A DNA stretch of 64,000 bases. It comes from Linyphia triangularis (lineage: Eukaryota > Arthropoda > Arachnida > Araneae > Linyphiidae). The notes below the pieces were generated by a model that searched no databases, was not told the DNA's origin, and was given only the letters and a program-made list of their open reading frames with translations. Position numbers and translations under genes: made by a program. Location of the stretch: assembly GCA_963978545.1 (NCBI GenBank), contig OZ021724.1:99518663-99582662 (forward strand), written 5' to 3'. Position 1 is the stretch's first letter, and each line of letters begins with the position of its first letter. This document shows, one piece after another, positions 1-12,339 of this stretch.

Positions 1-890
<890 letters not shown>

Positions 891-924
891 AAATTTTGCG
901 TAGAGAAATTAAAATACTAGGTCT

Positions 925-1290
925 TCCGAGGAAGAAATGGCCGAAACTTTTCAAAAATCGATTTTAAATGAGATAACTAAATCCGATTGCAACGTATGTG
1001 ATAACTTGCTAAACAATGAAACATTTTTTTTTGTCTAGTAACCAATCACTCTATAGTTTTCAATAAAGAAAGTACAGACGATTTATCTTTCGTGGGTGGC
1101 AACATTTTTCATCTTTTAAAAATGAGCCGAGTTGGCAATAAATATTACGTCATCAGTGACGTAATATTTTTCGCCAACTTGGCTAACTTTTAAAAGATGG
1201 AACTATTTTTCTATAGAGAATAATTCTGTACTATTCAGCATTGAAAATTAAAGATCAATGGGCTATCACATGAAACAGAAAGTCATTTTC
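925..1290. mobile_element. Family-A MITE, degraded copy
   Basis: It shares the inner part of the roughly 658 bp family-A elements: the 'ggccgaaac' block, the poly-T before 'gtaacc', and the central inverted repeat GAGCCGAGTTGGC / GCCAACTTGGCT at about 1127-1188 around a CGTCA/TGACG core. The outer terminal inverted repeats are not recognisable. Confidence 0.6.
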
Positions 1291-2540
1291 ACCCACATTG
1301 CTTTAAACTTAAGTAAGTGGTGACATTTCTAAAGACAATTTTCAAACAATCGTACTTTGTAGTTGCTTTTTTCCTGTACATTTTGAAATTAAGTGACGGT
1401 GCTGCAACTTATGTTGCTGGGATTAGAGTTTCAAAAAATACAATATGCCAACTTGGTTTTTATGTTCTTAAAATCAATATTTAGATATCCTAGCATTAAG
1501 CAGTATCAAGATCAAAGAAAATTATAGATTCCTTATATAAAGAATATTGAAAATTCAAAAGTATAAACAAAATGAAATATTTTTTTTTTTTGCTGAGAAA
1601 TATCGAAATAAACAAAATTATCGATGTGATGTTTCTGAAATAAGAATTATTCCTTTGTTGAGTAAAAACTTCCCTATCGTAAATCTCTTTTGCTTCTGGA
1701 AGAAAATTCCGTTAATATTCTACAGAACAAAGGAATAATGCATAAAGGTAAACAGACTCTGCTTTAATATTCACAACGAATGCAAATCAATACGTTCTTC
1801 ATTAAATAAACCTCCATCTCAAAAATGGACCAACAAAAGCTACAATGTTAAACCGATCGAAACGAAGGATGGAAAATTCGAAGACCCTCTCAAGAATAAT
1901 TCTAAACGGTGTTGCAAACAAAAGAGTTTCCAAACGATATTTGAAACCTCTAATCGAATATTTCGCCAATAAAAGTTTGGTAAGTAAAATATCTTCAGAT
2001 CGGCTCCTGCAATTTATGGACCAGGGTCAAAGCATCTAAGGAAAGCAATTTATGAAAATTTCTTCCCAGAATAAACGTCGCCATTTTGAACCAGAAGCCT
2101 AAAAGTTCTAAAATATCTTTTGCGTTCATTATCCGCTGAAAAGGCTTAATACTCCATTATAACTGCCTGTTACACATAAGATGCTATCGGAAACCAATAG
2201 CTTCGCCAGCGTTAAAGTTTCGGGTTTCCATTAGGTATTTTAACGCCAAAAAAGGAACAGAGCATTTGGCGGGCTTTTACAGCGGGTGGGTAATTACGGG
2301 TTTCGGAGTGAAAAGTACACTAATTGTAAAGCCGATGTTTGAAGACGTTGGAGTTAATCTTGTGGTGTTGGGAGGTGGTTTCATTGTGGAGATAGATCAC
2401 TATTGGGAGAAATGGCTGGCGCTTGTAATAGTAAAAGATCAATTAAGTTGTTTTAGGTTGTTATAGACGACTCGTTACAATGCAACTAAATCTTCTGCTC
2501 GTGAGGTTAGGCCAGTTATGACTTTTAAAAAAATGGGGAT
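1291..2540. other. No gene recognised
   Basis: AT-rich sequence with several open frames of about 60 codons, none with a recognisable domain or exon structure. No repeat family of this window was matched confidently. Confidence 0.5.
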
Positions 2541-2790
2541 TAGATTTTTATAAGGAAATAGTAATTAATATATATGTGCATTTTTAAATCCTTTATATTT
2601 AACTTCGATTGTGTGGGTGTTGATGGGGTAGAGGGCAAATCAGCGGAGGCCTAATTAAAATCCTTACCGTCATCCAATCAGACTGAAACTTGCCAAATAG
2701 ATTCGATGTCGAGGACAATGCATTTTATTAAATTTTAGGGCTGCAACTCGCACTAAAAGTTCGCTTTTACACGCGTTTCTATAATTGCTT
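2541..2790 (+). mobile_element. Family-E repeat fragment
   Basis: Matches the left part of the family-E copies at 5990-6610 and 26200-26790: a 'ttaacttcgattgtgtggg' block, then 'gtcatccaatc' and the aligned 'gattcgatgtcgaggacaatgcatt' region. No coding sequence is present. Confidence 0.65.
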
Positions 2791-2799
2791 CTGAATACT

Positions 2800-2979
2800 A
2801 ACTAGGGGTGTTCGCAACTTTTAATTACACTATAAACTATAATACTAACATGGATTTGTGTCATTTACCTCTTATATATATTGATCAATTATTTAGAGAA
2901 AATGGAAAGTTTGGCGCTATTTTTTTTAAAGGATTCTTGTAATGATCTTGATAATTCTTGTAATTCTTTGAAAGCATTC

Positions 2980-3014
<35 letters not shown>

Positions 3015-3180
3015 TCGCCAAAATGGTGATTTGGGAAGTATACTTTTCGATAATTCTTATCTATATATATAATTCTCTTGCGTAACGTCCAAATTTGGCT
3101 GTATTTCTGTGAGCAGAATGGCAACGACTTCAATCACCAATCTTCTAAATGCACTTTATGCACGAATTTCCAGCCAATCA
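2800..3180 (+). mobile_element. Family-D DNA transposon, left part
   Basis: Starts with 'ggggtgttcgcaactttta', the left terminus also seen at 53818 and in reverse at 21870 and 23805, followed by the 'ggatttgtgtcatttacc' block. An A run at about 2985-3011 interrupts it before a GCCAAAATGG motif. The right half is missing. Confidence 0.6.
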
Positions 3181-3282
3181 CAATATATCTTTTGAAATTT
3201 GACTAATACATCTGGCAACAGCAACAACTTGGATTCGCTATATTTTGTTTTTCTTATTACAATCTACAGATAGAAATTATTG

Positions 3283-3576
3283 GGGCTCCCGATAGCCTAG
3301 GCGGTAGAGTATCGAGCTCGTAACCGGAGGGTTGCGGGTTCTGTCCTCGTTCCGCCAAATATCGGTGTGTACCTAATGGGGGCTGGTGCACATTAAATCT
3401 GTCGTGGCCTCAATGTCCTCTCGTTGGTGTGGTGGGGTCGGAGAGAGGGGTTTACACCAGAAGATTTCGATCTCGTATTCTTCTAGATGCTCAAAATTAC
3501 GAGACGTATTTGGCTGTGTTCAGCACTTTATAAGTGGCAGAAATAGACAGTCGGTGGTTTCAAAACAAAACAAAAC
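3283..3576 (+). mobile_element. tRNA-derived SINE (SINE1), 294 bp, with 9 bp target duplication
   Basis: The head resembles a tRNA gene. Box A is near 3292 (TAGCCTAGGCGGTAGAG), and a degenerate box B (GGTTGCGGGTTCTGTCC) is near 3333. These are the internal RNA polymerase III promoter elements such SINEs use. A loop-like CTCGTAACC suggests a Thr-type ancestor. The tail is a CAAAA-type repeat. Direct repeats AAATTATTG flank it exactly at 3274-3282 and 3577-3585, the mark of LINE-driven target-primed insertion. It encodes no protein and needs a partner LINE, which is not in the window. Confidence 0.9.
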
Positions 3577-3589
3577 AAATTATTGCCTA

Positions 3590-4369
3590 TTTAAAACGTA
3601 TTGATTTAATAGTTACGATGATGCAAGAATAAATAGATCCAAGATGTGTACATTTCTTTTAGATTAGAATTCCGGATAAATCAGACTTTTCGGAAAAGTT
3701 ATCTGCTGGAACATGTTCCGGAGGTCGCCGGGTTGCATTCAGCGCTAAATCGCCAATTTAAAAAAAAATCGCTAAGAGGCGTTGTGCAGTAAATCTGAAC
3801 CTATACTCATCTTTAATCAGTGCAAATTCAGCTATTACGAATTAAAAACTATCAAAATAACGAATAAAACCACCCACTCAACTTCAAAATCTCATATGAA
3901 AATCTAAAAAAAAAAAAATATTGGCGAAATATGGCTAATTTTCTCGCCAAATTTGATTTAAAAAAAATTCCGGTTGATTAAATGCTGGATAATTGACCTT
4001 TCACTGTTTTATTTTATTTTCTAAGTATCGCAAAAGAGATTAAGTGAACATATGATTGCTTCGTTAAGAAATTTCGATGTGCAACTTTAATTATTTTGGC
4101 GCTTCATACAAAACCAGCCCGTAAATTTTAATTATTCAATTGAAATAACCGATCTTTTTTAAATATATCTACAAAACTGTTTATTTGTGTTGTTTTCTAA
4201 GAACTTTCTACTACGTTGCCACACTGTCCCTGCTTAACGCGTCTCGACAGCAACAGAATAATGACGTGGCAAGTATTCTGACTCTTCAAAAATAATAAAA
4301 GTTTCAGTTTCATGGCATTATGCATTTGAAATAGCTTTTTGCTAGGGCATATTTTAAATGCTTCTCTTT
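3590..4369. other. No gene recognised
   Basis: AT-rich, with a TTGGCG / CGCCAA pair at 3922-3950 like that in families A and D. Nothing else could be assigned. Confidence 0.45.
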
Positions 4370-4453
4370 AAGGCGAGCAAAGCGAGCCAAGGGGATTGCA
4401 TAGCAATCCAGGGGGTTGGCGAGCGTCAGCGAGCAGGGGGCGGAGCCCCCTAG
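4370..4453 (+). mobile_element. Helitron 3' end with terminal hairpin
   Basis: A GC-rich hairpin (GGGGGCGGAGCCCCC, 4436-4450) runs directly into CTAGT at 4450-4454. A hairpin just before CTRR is the classical 3' terminus of Helitrons, read by the rolling-circle transposase as a terminator. The same end occurs on the reverse strand at 52125-52142. It sits inside a family-D copy and is 5'-truncated. Confidence 0.7.
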
Positions 4454-4454
4454 T

Positions 4455-5725
4455 ATTATTATATTATCCTTTCTAGTAAGTGAAACTGAGGAGAGAAGAA
4501 AAAATGATCGTTGATGAGGTATGCTCAAGGAAAGATAACTCTGTGTTAAAGGCATTTGTTTTTCAATTTTTTACGCTATTAAGGTAAAGGTATAGGTTTC
4601 AAGATTTTTTTTTAAATTTTCAATTTAAAAATTAGACCTTTGCACCTTGAAAAATATATTATTTGTTTAACTGTTTCCAATAATTTTTTATTTTTTTTTA
4701 AATTTCTTTAATTTTAATAATTAATTAACATTTAATCAACTAATTAGGCTAATTTCGAATGGTAATGTCAAAAATTCTAATTGACCCACAGATACAATTT
4801 TGGTGTTCAATAATGCGGTATACCCTGCTCTATGTTTTGACTTTATTAACAGTATTTTACAGTGTGTATATTTTGTGATATCTTGCTTTAAGTGAATCTA
4901 TTAGAAAAATCCAAGTTTTTTTTGTACAGAATCTTATCTTTAAAATTCAATTAAAAAAATATTTATTTACAAATCACTTAGTATTTAGGGTCAAAACATT
5001 CAACAATGTATGCTGATTATATAGCAAAAAACAAAATTGCAAAAAATATTATTTAAACTGGAGTTATTACTGTTTGAAAGAAATGCAAACTAGAAAAAAC
5101 TACAATCTGAGAATAACTTGTAAAAAAGTATTTTTTTATATAAAAAAACTGTTATTATTATACTAATTATTATATATTTCCTATTTAGTATGCTTCTCCA
5201 TCATAGGGTTTGCTTCTTTTGTGTTGTTTTTATTTTGCTTTTGTTTTTTACGGCCTTACAAATCTTCCCCGATTTTTGAGAGTTTTGCGATTTGAAGCCT
5301 ATGCTTATACCTTAAAGCATTTTTACGGGAATTTCGGGGGTGTGGTTGTTTAGAACACTGTAATTACCACAACAATTTTGAAAAAAAAGAAGGAAAAAAA
5401 AAAAAATCGTCTGAGCCGTTTTTTAGCAATTACTGAAAAACATGATTTTTTTTAATAGCAGCTACGTTGTGCGCTTGCGCGATTTTGACGAAAACCTTAA
5501 TGGTAGGTCCTTGTGACACCACCAACCTGAACACCAAATTTGAACAAGTAGGTCAATTTGTTCGGGCGTTATGCTGACCACGATTACACATACACACAGA
5601 CCGACATTTTTTCTAGATTACTTTTTTGAAATCAAGATGTTCCAAAACGTGGAGAAATGCAAAAAAATTGAATTTACTTTTGACCAAATGCTATTTACAT
5701 ATGGGCAATTGAAAGTAATAAATCC
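4455..5725 (+). mobile_element. Family-D DNA transposon interrupted by a TTAA MITE
   Basis: The outer parts (4459-4578 and 5316-5722) match the uninterrupted copy at 54005-54527, including the 'actctgtgttaaaggc' block, the 'catttttac.tgaattt' block and the right end 'ggcaattgaaagtaa'. The interruption falls exactly at a TTAA that is single in the 54 kb copy. The left terminal half is missing, replaced by the Helitron end. Confidence 0.8.
4583..5311. mobile_element. piggyBac-like MITE, TTAA target duplication (copy 1, 729 bp)
   Basis: TTAA at 4579-4582 and 5312-5315 flanks an element whose ends read AGGTAAAGGTATAGG and, inverted, CCTATGCTTATACC. The family-D copy at 54130 shows the unoccupied site with one TTAA. 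TTAA duplication is the rule for piggyBac transposases. No transposase gene is present, so this is non-autonomous. It is closely similar to the copy at 19805-20468. Confidence 0.85.
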
Positions 5726-5984
5726 CATTCAACCGATCATTGTTGAAACTCTTTCCGGTTGCCAAAATTGTTTTAATCAAAATAAATAAAATATATGCTT
5801 TTATTGCCTTACGTCAGACTTATCAGCTTTCGTAGATTGTTGACTCGTTGTAGATGACAATCTATTCAATCGAGTTTGTTGGGAAAAAAGAAGTTAGTGA
5901 ATAGTTCGGAGTGGATCTTATGTTCTTAGTGGTCAGACGCTATAAAAACTCGATCTGAGCTCAAGAAGTTGGATATGCACGTAA

Positions 5985-6612
5985 AAATTGTCAATGCATA
6001 TAAAGGATTTATATTAAAAACTTTGTTTTTATGACTTATATTATTAAATCTTTTATATTAACTTCTATTTTGTTTGTGTGGATAGTCGGCTGGGTATGTC
6101 GATAACGGATAATTCTGTGGAGGCCAAATTCAACCCCTTGTCTTCATCCAATAGGGCTGAAACTTGGTAGATAGATTCGATGTCAATTACAATGCATTCT
6201 ATGAAATTTTGAAGGCTGTCACTGTCACTAAAAGTTTGTTTTTACGAATTACTAATAAGTCAACTTGCCGTCATCCAATCGCGTTGAAATATCATTTAAC
6301 CGATCATTGAAGAAACTCTTTCCTGTTGTCGAAATTGCTTTATTAAATAAATAATAAAATTGTTTTAATCAGAATAAATAAAAGATATTTGGATTTAAGC
6401 GCATAACTTCATATTGATTTTTAATGAATAAATTTTGAAAATAGTTTACCGCATGTTTTGCCGATAGAAATGTTTTTAATATTTAAAATTAGATGCAAAT
6501 ACCAGGCACACGCTGACAATAGAAACGGCGCTATGTTTATAATTATAATAATTGGCAACGCATAAAGGATTTATATTAAAAATTTTGTTTGATGGGTTAT
6601 ACTATAAAATTC
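5985..6612 (+). mobile_element. Family-E repeat, near full length
   Basis: Both ends carry the same 'ataaaggatttatattaaaa' phrase. The middle has a short AAATAAATAATAAAA tract at about 6342-6356. In other copies this same position carries longer compound tetranucleotide runs (26508-26560) or the 2.7 kb array (47162-49833). There is no coding sequence. Confidence 0.7.
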
Positions 6613-7433
6613 CAGATGAGTTCTTTTCAAAATGATTGAAATACATAGGGCACTTGAAAAAAAAATAAAAAATGTCGTATAGTTAGGTCTTATATAAATA
6701 AAAAATATATTAAACATTTTCTTTAAATTCCCCAACACAAACTTCCGCCTTATTTATAAGTCTTCCTTAAAGTAAACGACGCTGTCGAGTTTTTTTTTTT
6801 TTTTTTTTTTTTTTAAACGAGGCATTTAAAAGACTTTCGGTTGCAGTTACTCGTTTTTAATCGTTTCTCCAGTCTGAATAGATCTCGTTAAAGATAATTC
6901 GAAAAGAACCTTTTTCGAACGAAGCCATTCGAGGGTGCTTCGCTTTCCTAAAAGGCAGTCCCCCAATCTCTTTCCTTAGATGAATTCGAACAGGACTCTG
7001 CGTTATACGGAAACATTAATTTCACTACGTTTTTAGGCTTCTTCTTGCAGTTATAAGAAAAGGATTGGGGGGAAGTGTGTTTGGAATTTTTTTTGAAGTT
7101 GAAAAGAAGTGAAATGAAACAGAATGTGACTAAAAGACTGGAATAATAACACAAGAAGTTGATCCGCCGAGGCCTAAGAAGTGGGGGAGGATATGATTAT
7201 CTGGACTATTAAAGATGTTACAGCAATGGGATTTCTGTGAGATAATAAGGTCTTTGGAACGGACTGTATATTTTGCTTGTTAGAGAGAGATATGGTTGGA
7301 TTGGGGGTCTTATTGGGAGAGCCGTTGGGTTAATGGTAGGGTTTAGTTATTTTTTCGAGGGTTTCGTTGGTTTCAAATAAGAGACGAATTAACCTATAAA
7401 GGTGAAAATTCTCAAGTTAAAAGGAAGTCGTAG
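6613..7433. other. No gene recognised
   Basis: Contains a T run at about 6790-6814 and purine-rich sequence. One reverse-strand frame of 68 codons (6948-7154) lacks any recognisable domain. Confidence 0.45.
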
Positions 7434-8483
7434 TAAAGACCATTCCATGTACTTGCTGTGTAATAATCTTTTAGCCCAGTGCATTTAGAAACTACTTTCT
7501 GTAACATCTTGACATTTGGTGAGTAGGTAAGGTAATGATCACTTAACGAAATGACATCGATTAAAAACTCAAATATATTTTACTTGAAATCTTTATTCAA
7601 TGTATATGCAGTGGCTCCATCTGGTGTTGTCTTTTGCTATTTTAATTTTCATTTATAATTTAGATAGACGTTAAATGAAAACAGTTTATGTCCTTTCATG
7701 AAGTGATCTTTTTCGTTATGTGCTCACCACATGTCAAGGTTTTCTACTTATTATAGACTGAGAGGCGACTGCAATTTTTGGACCACATCGAACATCATTC
7801 TGATTTTTTTATAGAAATTAAAGAAAAGTGAGTAGATTACGAATCCACTGGTCTGCAGTGGCAAAAATGACCGAAACTGGTCAAAAATCGACTTTTAATA
7901 AGTCGAACTAAATCCAATTGCCGAATGCGCCATAACTTGCCAAATAATGAGTTTTTTTTTTTATTTGGTAACCCTCACTCTTTAATTTTCAATTAAGAAG
8001 GTTGCAGACGATTCAGATATCTGGCGACAGTCTACTTGCATCTATTAAAAGGGAGCCAAGTTGGCAAAAAATATTACGTCACTGATGACGTAACTGATGT
8101 CGCCAATTTGGCTTACTTTTAAAAGATAAGTTTTCCGAGCCAAAGATCAGAAATCGTTTGCGTTTTTTTCTCATTGAAAATCAAAATGAAGTGGGTTGCC
8201 AGACGAATAAGTTTATTCTCTTTTTGGCAAGTTATGGCATATTTAGCAATCGGATTTTAGTTCAACTCATTTCAAGTCAATTTTTGATCAGTTTCGGCCA
8301 TTTTTGCCACGGCAGACTAGTGGATTCGTAATCTACTCACTTTTCTCCAATTTCTATATAAAAATTCAGAATGATGTTCTATGGGGTCTAAAAATTGCAT
8401 TCCCCTCTCGGACTATTAGTTTCTAAATACACTGGGCTAGAAGATTCTAACATAGAAAGTATAGAGAATGATCCTTACTAGGA
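7434..8483. mobile_element. Family-B DNA transposon interrupted by family A
   Basis: The ends are inverted repeats. The left reads 'agcccagtgcatttagaaac' near 7474 and the right is its complement 'gtttctaaatacactgggct' near 8421. The outer pieces are 7434-7753 and 8416-8483. The rest is the A copy described next. The uninterrupted size of the family, from 26827-27215, is close to 390 bp. Confidence 0.8.
7756..8413. mobile_element. Family-A MITE, 658 bp, inside family B
   Basis: Ends are GACTGAGAGGCGACTG and, inverted, CCCCTCTCGGAC, next to TA on both sides. The two halves are imperfect inverted repeats almost to the centre, where GCCAAGTTGGC and GCCAATTTGGC surround a TTACGTCACTGATGACGTAA core. 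TA flanks suggest a Tc1/mariner-type mobiliser. No transposase frame is present. Confidence 0.82.
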
Positions 8484-8489
8484 CCATGC

Positions 8490-9006
8490 TGAGTGGAACC
8501 AACGAGGGATATCCGAATGACCCATTTCCAATGTTGCCTCAATTCTGATATTTGGTGCAAATGTTAAAAAGGGTAAATATATATAAAAAAATTTGTTAGT
8601 CCAATATCGATTAATGAATTTTTAAGGGATGAAAAGTCGACGTAACATTGAAACTATACGAGGAATATCTTAATATCTCACTTTCGATACAGTTACAACT
8701 CTGAAAATTTGAACTAAGAGCAAACATAAACATTCTAAACTGTAACAATCTCGATTAACTGATTAAAAAAGAGTCCAAAGGGGGTTAAACGTTCTAAGCG
8801 AGGGATATTCAAATGTCTCATTTTCAATATTTTCTCAATTATAAATTTTGGAAAAAATATCTACAAAGGAAAGTTCCTATTTTGATAAGTCAATTTGTCG
8901 GGATCGAAATGGGAGCAAACGTCTGAAGTGTAGAATACATGAATGTCTTTTGATCTCTAAAATGCACATGGTAAAATTTCATTACGCAGCACAGGTATTC
9001 AGCTAG
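8490..9006 (+). mobile_element. Helitron-like element family HEL-b, 5'-truncated
   Basis: Aligns with the right third of the element at 16398-18492: one diverged 148 bp-type unit, then 'gatcgaaatgggagcaaacg', ending CAGCACAGGTATTCAGCTAGT. The CTAG at 9003-9006 is the expected 3' terminus. The left end and the unit array are missing. Confidence 0.7.
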
Positions 9007-9039
9007 TTCTATGCATAAACGACATTAGTTCGTATATAT

Positions 9040-9491
9040 TGTTGCACAAATTGTCTGTAAATAGTGAAAATAGTGACGTATTACTTTAAAATTCTATTGT
9101 AATTTATTTTATTTAATTTAATTTATTAACAGCGATTATACAGGTTAGAAAAAGGTGGCAACACCTAAAGCAGTCGAGAATTTTTTTTTTCGATGAATTC
9201 ACTGGAAATTTCGGGAATGTTCTCACGCGCCTGGTATTTAAAGACCGGAGATCTGGACAGTTTTCAGATTGACTTCGGACTTCGATGAGAGCTGATCGCT
9301 TTGTTTACCTACTAGAGTGGACTTGTTTAATCGCTGTTTTCGAAGTTGTTTTTGCTGAAGCTTGAGTTGAAGCTTGTGAGTGATTGCACTGTTGTCGGTG
9401 AATAAATTTTGTGAGTTTTCTGAAGAGAATAAATAATAGTTTTTATCTTAAAAACTGTGCCATCATTGCCTCAGTGGAAAAATTCATAACA
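9040..9491 (+). mobile_element. Solo LTR of a Ty3/gypsy-type element, 452 bp
   Basis: Begins TGTTGCAC and ends CATAACA, flanked by the 4 bp duplication ATAT at 9036-9039 and 9492-9495. A TATA-like TATTTAAAG lies near 9234 and an AATAAA near 9403, as expected of U3 and R. No body is attached, so the two LTRs probably recombined and removed it. It resembles the LTR at 44816 in its TGTT start, its TGTAAATAGT phrase and the ATAT target, but is a different size. Confidence 0.75.
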
Positions 9492-9499
9492 ATATCTTC

Positions 9500-9915
9500 A
9501 TTATTTTACGAATTAATCAACATCAAAATGTGTCCAACATGTTATAGACGCCCTGTATTTATCCAGAAGGACACAGTTACAACACTTACACTATCATCCG
9601 ATCCACAGTGTCTTTGAGAGCGCAATCCGTTATCCGATCCTAATGAACGGCTTTTCCGAATCTTTTGTCAAGCGAGGATCGATTTGTAATTAATTAGACG
9701 GATATTTCGAAGGGAAACCAAGACACGCAAGCAGCCTCCCCCCCCCCTCGACTCGAACGCGACGGATTAAGCACTGCTTGAACACTCACAGTCTCTGAAT
9801 CCACGCGGAACGAATCACGGAAATGGACCATTTCGCACTCGAATTCGAACACAAGAATGGAATATTCTGGGAATCGCAGATCGGGTCCAATGTAAAGTTT
9901 GTTTAAGAGGAAACT
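9500..9915. other. No gene recognised
   Basis: Contains a C run near 9730 and otherwise unassigned sequence with no long frame. Confidence 0.4.
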
Positions 9916-10035
9916 CTAGTAAGGATAGTTCCCTATACTCGCTGTGTTACAATCTTCTCTAGCCCAGTGCATTTAGAAACTACTTTCTATAACCACCTTG
10001 ACATTTGGTGAGCAGGTACGAAAAAGATCACTTAA

Positions 10036-10751
10036 GGTATACATATACAATTGAGATGATTTTCTTTAATTTTTAGGTTATAATTTCAAACTTTTTGGCA
10101 GTATATCAGAATTAAAAATTATGCATTTTTATATATAAACTTTTTTTCTCGTCAATTTTTGAATCAGATAATTGCAATCAAAGTGACTAATTAAGACGTT
10201 ATTAGAACATACATAAATAAACTTGTAATTAACTTAGAGGTATTATTTTTATTGCAAATAAGAAACATTATATTGACGCACGTTCCTATGGAGAATTTTG
10301 AATTTGGCTTCAATATTTATTTAATTATAAGTTTTTAAATAAAAAGTTTTAAAAAATACATAGTTTTCACCAAAAAATTAATATTAAAATATGCATAACA
10401 AATGTGTTTATAACAATATATATTAAATACTTCATAGAAAACACATTCACAATTATTGTCTACAAAACAAAGTTAGAATTTTGTAAATCGGACCATTTAT
10501 TATGAAGTTATGACCGTTGGCGTAAAGTCATATAACACCAAAATGTCATTCTTCAGAAAACGCGTTTAAAGTTTACAATGAACGAGATACAAAACCGGTT
10601 CACAAAACCCACTGTAATTTAAAAAGTAAATTGAGTCTCAGAAAGAAAATGGTATCATTTTAATCGTAATGAATTCGGGAATATTTTAAAACCAAAAAAC
10701 AAAAACGCAGACTTGAGTCAAATTTCGCGATTCGTAATGTATATGTATACC
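10036..10751. mobile_element. piggyBac-like MITE, TTAA target duplication (copy 2, 716 bp)
   Basis: TTAA at 10032-10035 and 10752-10755. The ends are AGGTATACATATAC and its exact inverse GTATATGTATACCT. The B copies near 7550 and 11415 show the empty site 'gatcacttaa' or 'cattaagtgatc'. No transposase is encoded. Confidence 0.88.
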
Positions 10752-10854
10752 TTAATGAAATGGCGTAAATAGTTTTCATTTAATGTCTATCTTAATTAAA
10801 AACTAGAAAATTGCTTCTAATATATTTTATTTTATAGTTCAAATCGTTCTTCTT

Positions 10855-11284
10855 AACAAGGACTACGGGGACTAAGGCACCTCTGTTTCTTTCAAGCATT
10901 TTGTACCAGCCCTATCTCCAGTACAGATCGGTAGTGGGCAGTACGGCACCGGATATAAACACACACTCGCTCTTGAAAGGGAGTGCGCAAGTCTTCCTAG
11001 AACCACCAAAGAATTCATTTCTACCTAGTTCGGTAGCTACCCGGTAGATGGCAGCACTACCAACCATATGTGTAACTTCTTAATTTAGAGGCATCACAAA
11101 GCAGAAGACTCCAGCAGAAGACTTGGCTTTGCCACCCCCAGAGATATTGATTTGTATGGGAACTTGAAGGAGTTTGTGACTACGACTGATTTGACGTGCC
11201 TCAGTCACCATTACCGAATACAGCGGTCTTTATTTGGTCCCAGGCCCGAACTCGCAACCATCTGTTTGCGAGAACGATACTCTC
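10855..11284 (-). mobile_element. Possible tRNA-derived SINE
   Basis: On the reverse strand the segment starts with GGGCCACGAGAGAGTATCG and carries a box-B-like GGTTGCGAGTTCGGGCC near 11246-11262. It interrupts a family-B copy. No target duplication was found and box A is poor, so this is tentative. Confidence 0.4.
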
Positions 11285-11520
11285 TCGTGGCCCTTGTTTA
11301 AATCCTTACGTCAATGCATATGCAGTGGCTCCACCTGGTTTTGTATATTGGTATTTTAATTTTCGTTTATTATAGACAGACATTAAAGGAAAAAAAATTA
11401 TGCCATTTCATTAAGTGATCTTTTTCGTACCTTCTCATCAAATGTTAAGGAGTTTTTAGAAAGTAGTTTCTAAATGCACTGGGCTGGAAGATTGTAGCAT
11501 AGCGAGTATAGGAAATAATC

Positions 11521-12194
11521 TAGAGATCGGTGATATATTGATACAATTATATTTTTATCGATATTTAAAAAAATAATATCTGGATACAATTCACCGATAT
11601 ATCGATATTTTCAAACATTTTTATTTTTTTGATGATCGTTTCGTAGTTCCATGTTTTTTTGTTTTTTTTTTCGATTTTCTTTATTTTCTTTTCAAAAACT
11701 TCAAAACTAAAGTTTGGACTTGGCTGAGAGACAGTTAAAAGGGCACCCTAACCAAAAAGGAAATATAATGTAATGGAAAGATAAAATCATCTATTAGTAG
11801 TCATTAGCATAGCGCGTTTCTGTTGCCAACGTGTGCCTGGAATTTGCATCTAGTTTTAAATATTAAAAACATCTCTATCAGAAAATTTGCGGTAAACAGC
11901 TTTTCGAATTTTTTTCTTTAAAAATAATTGTGAATTTATGCATTGACATCCAAATGTATTTTATTTATTCTGATTGATAATATAATTTATTCATTAAAAT
12001 AATTTTTATAATTTATTTATTAAAACAATTTTAGCATAAATTCATGAAAAGTAGAAATTTGTACCGAAAAACTTTGTTTCTGGTAAAATTGAAAATCAGA
12101 TAAAAAAAAAAAATCTTGTATCGATATATCGATATTTTTTTCTATGCAACGATATAGTATCGATATTTATTTTGATCGATATTTTGGACCTCTA
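11521..12194. mobile_element. hAT-like MITE with 8 bp target duplication, 674 bp
   Basis: AAATAATC is duplicated exactly at 11513-11520 and 12195-12202. The ends are TAGAGATC and, inverted, TAGAGGTC, followed inward by ATCGATATTT-type sequence on both sides. Eight-base duplications and TAGNG ends are typical of hAT transposons. The middle (about 11795-12060) is a family-E fragment, so the element has captured or received other DNA. There is no transposase. Confidence 0.82.
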
Positions 12195-12215
12195 AAATAA
12201 TCCGTACTAGGACTT

Positions 12216-12339
12216 TTTCTTAACATCAAGTCCACTTCTGAGACAAATACACATTTTGTTACAGTTTACAACTTAAAATACATAACGATATATTATTTAT
12301 TGAGTGCCGTTTACGGGGAACGCCGGGCAATGCAGCTAG
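12216..12339 (+). mobile_element. Helitron-like 3' end remnant
   Basis: Ends GAACGCCGGGCAATGCAGCTAGT with CTAG at 12336-12339, the same type of terminus as at 53500-53503. Only about 120 bp can be assigned. Confidence 0.45.

Larger units (their letters stand above)
9918..12215. mobile_element. Family-B DNA transposon with multiple nested insertions
   Basis: Pieces of one B copy lie at 9918-10035, 10756-10850, about 11285-11520 and 12195-12215. They read in order along the uninterrupted copy at 26827-27215. The gaps hold a TTAA MITE, a possible SINE and a hAT-like MITE. This copy is therefore older than all three. Confidence 0.75.

Noticed and set aside
3283..3360. A tRNA gene
   Set aside because: The tRNA-like fold is imperfect at the acceptor and T arms, a long non-tRNA body and CAAAA tail follow, and a 9 bp target duplication encloses it. 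It is a SINE head.
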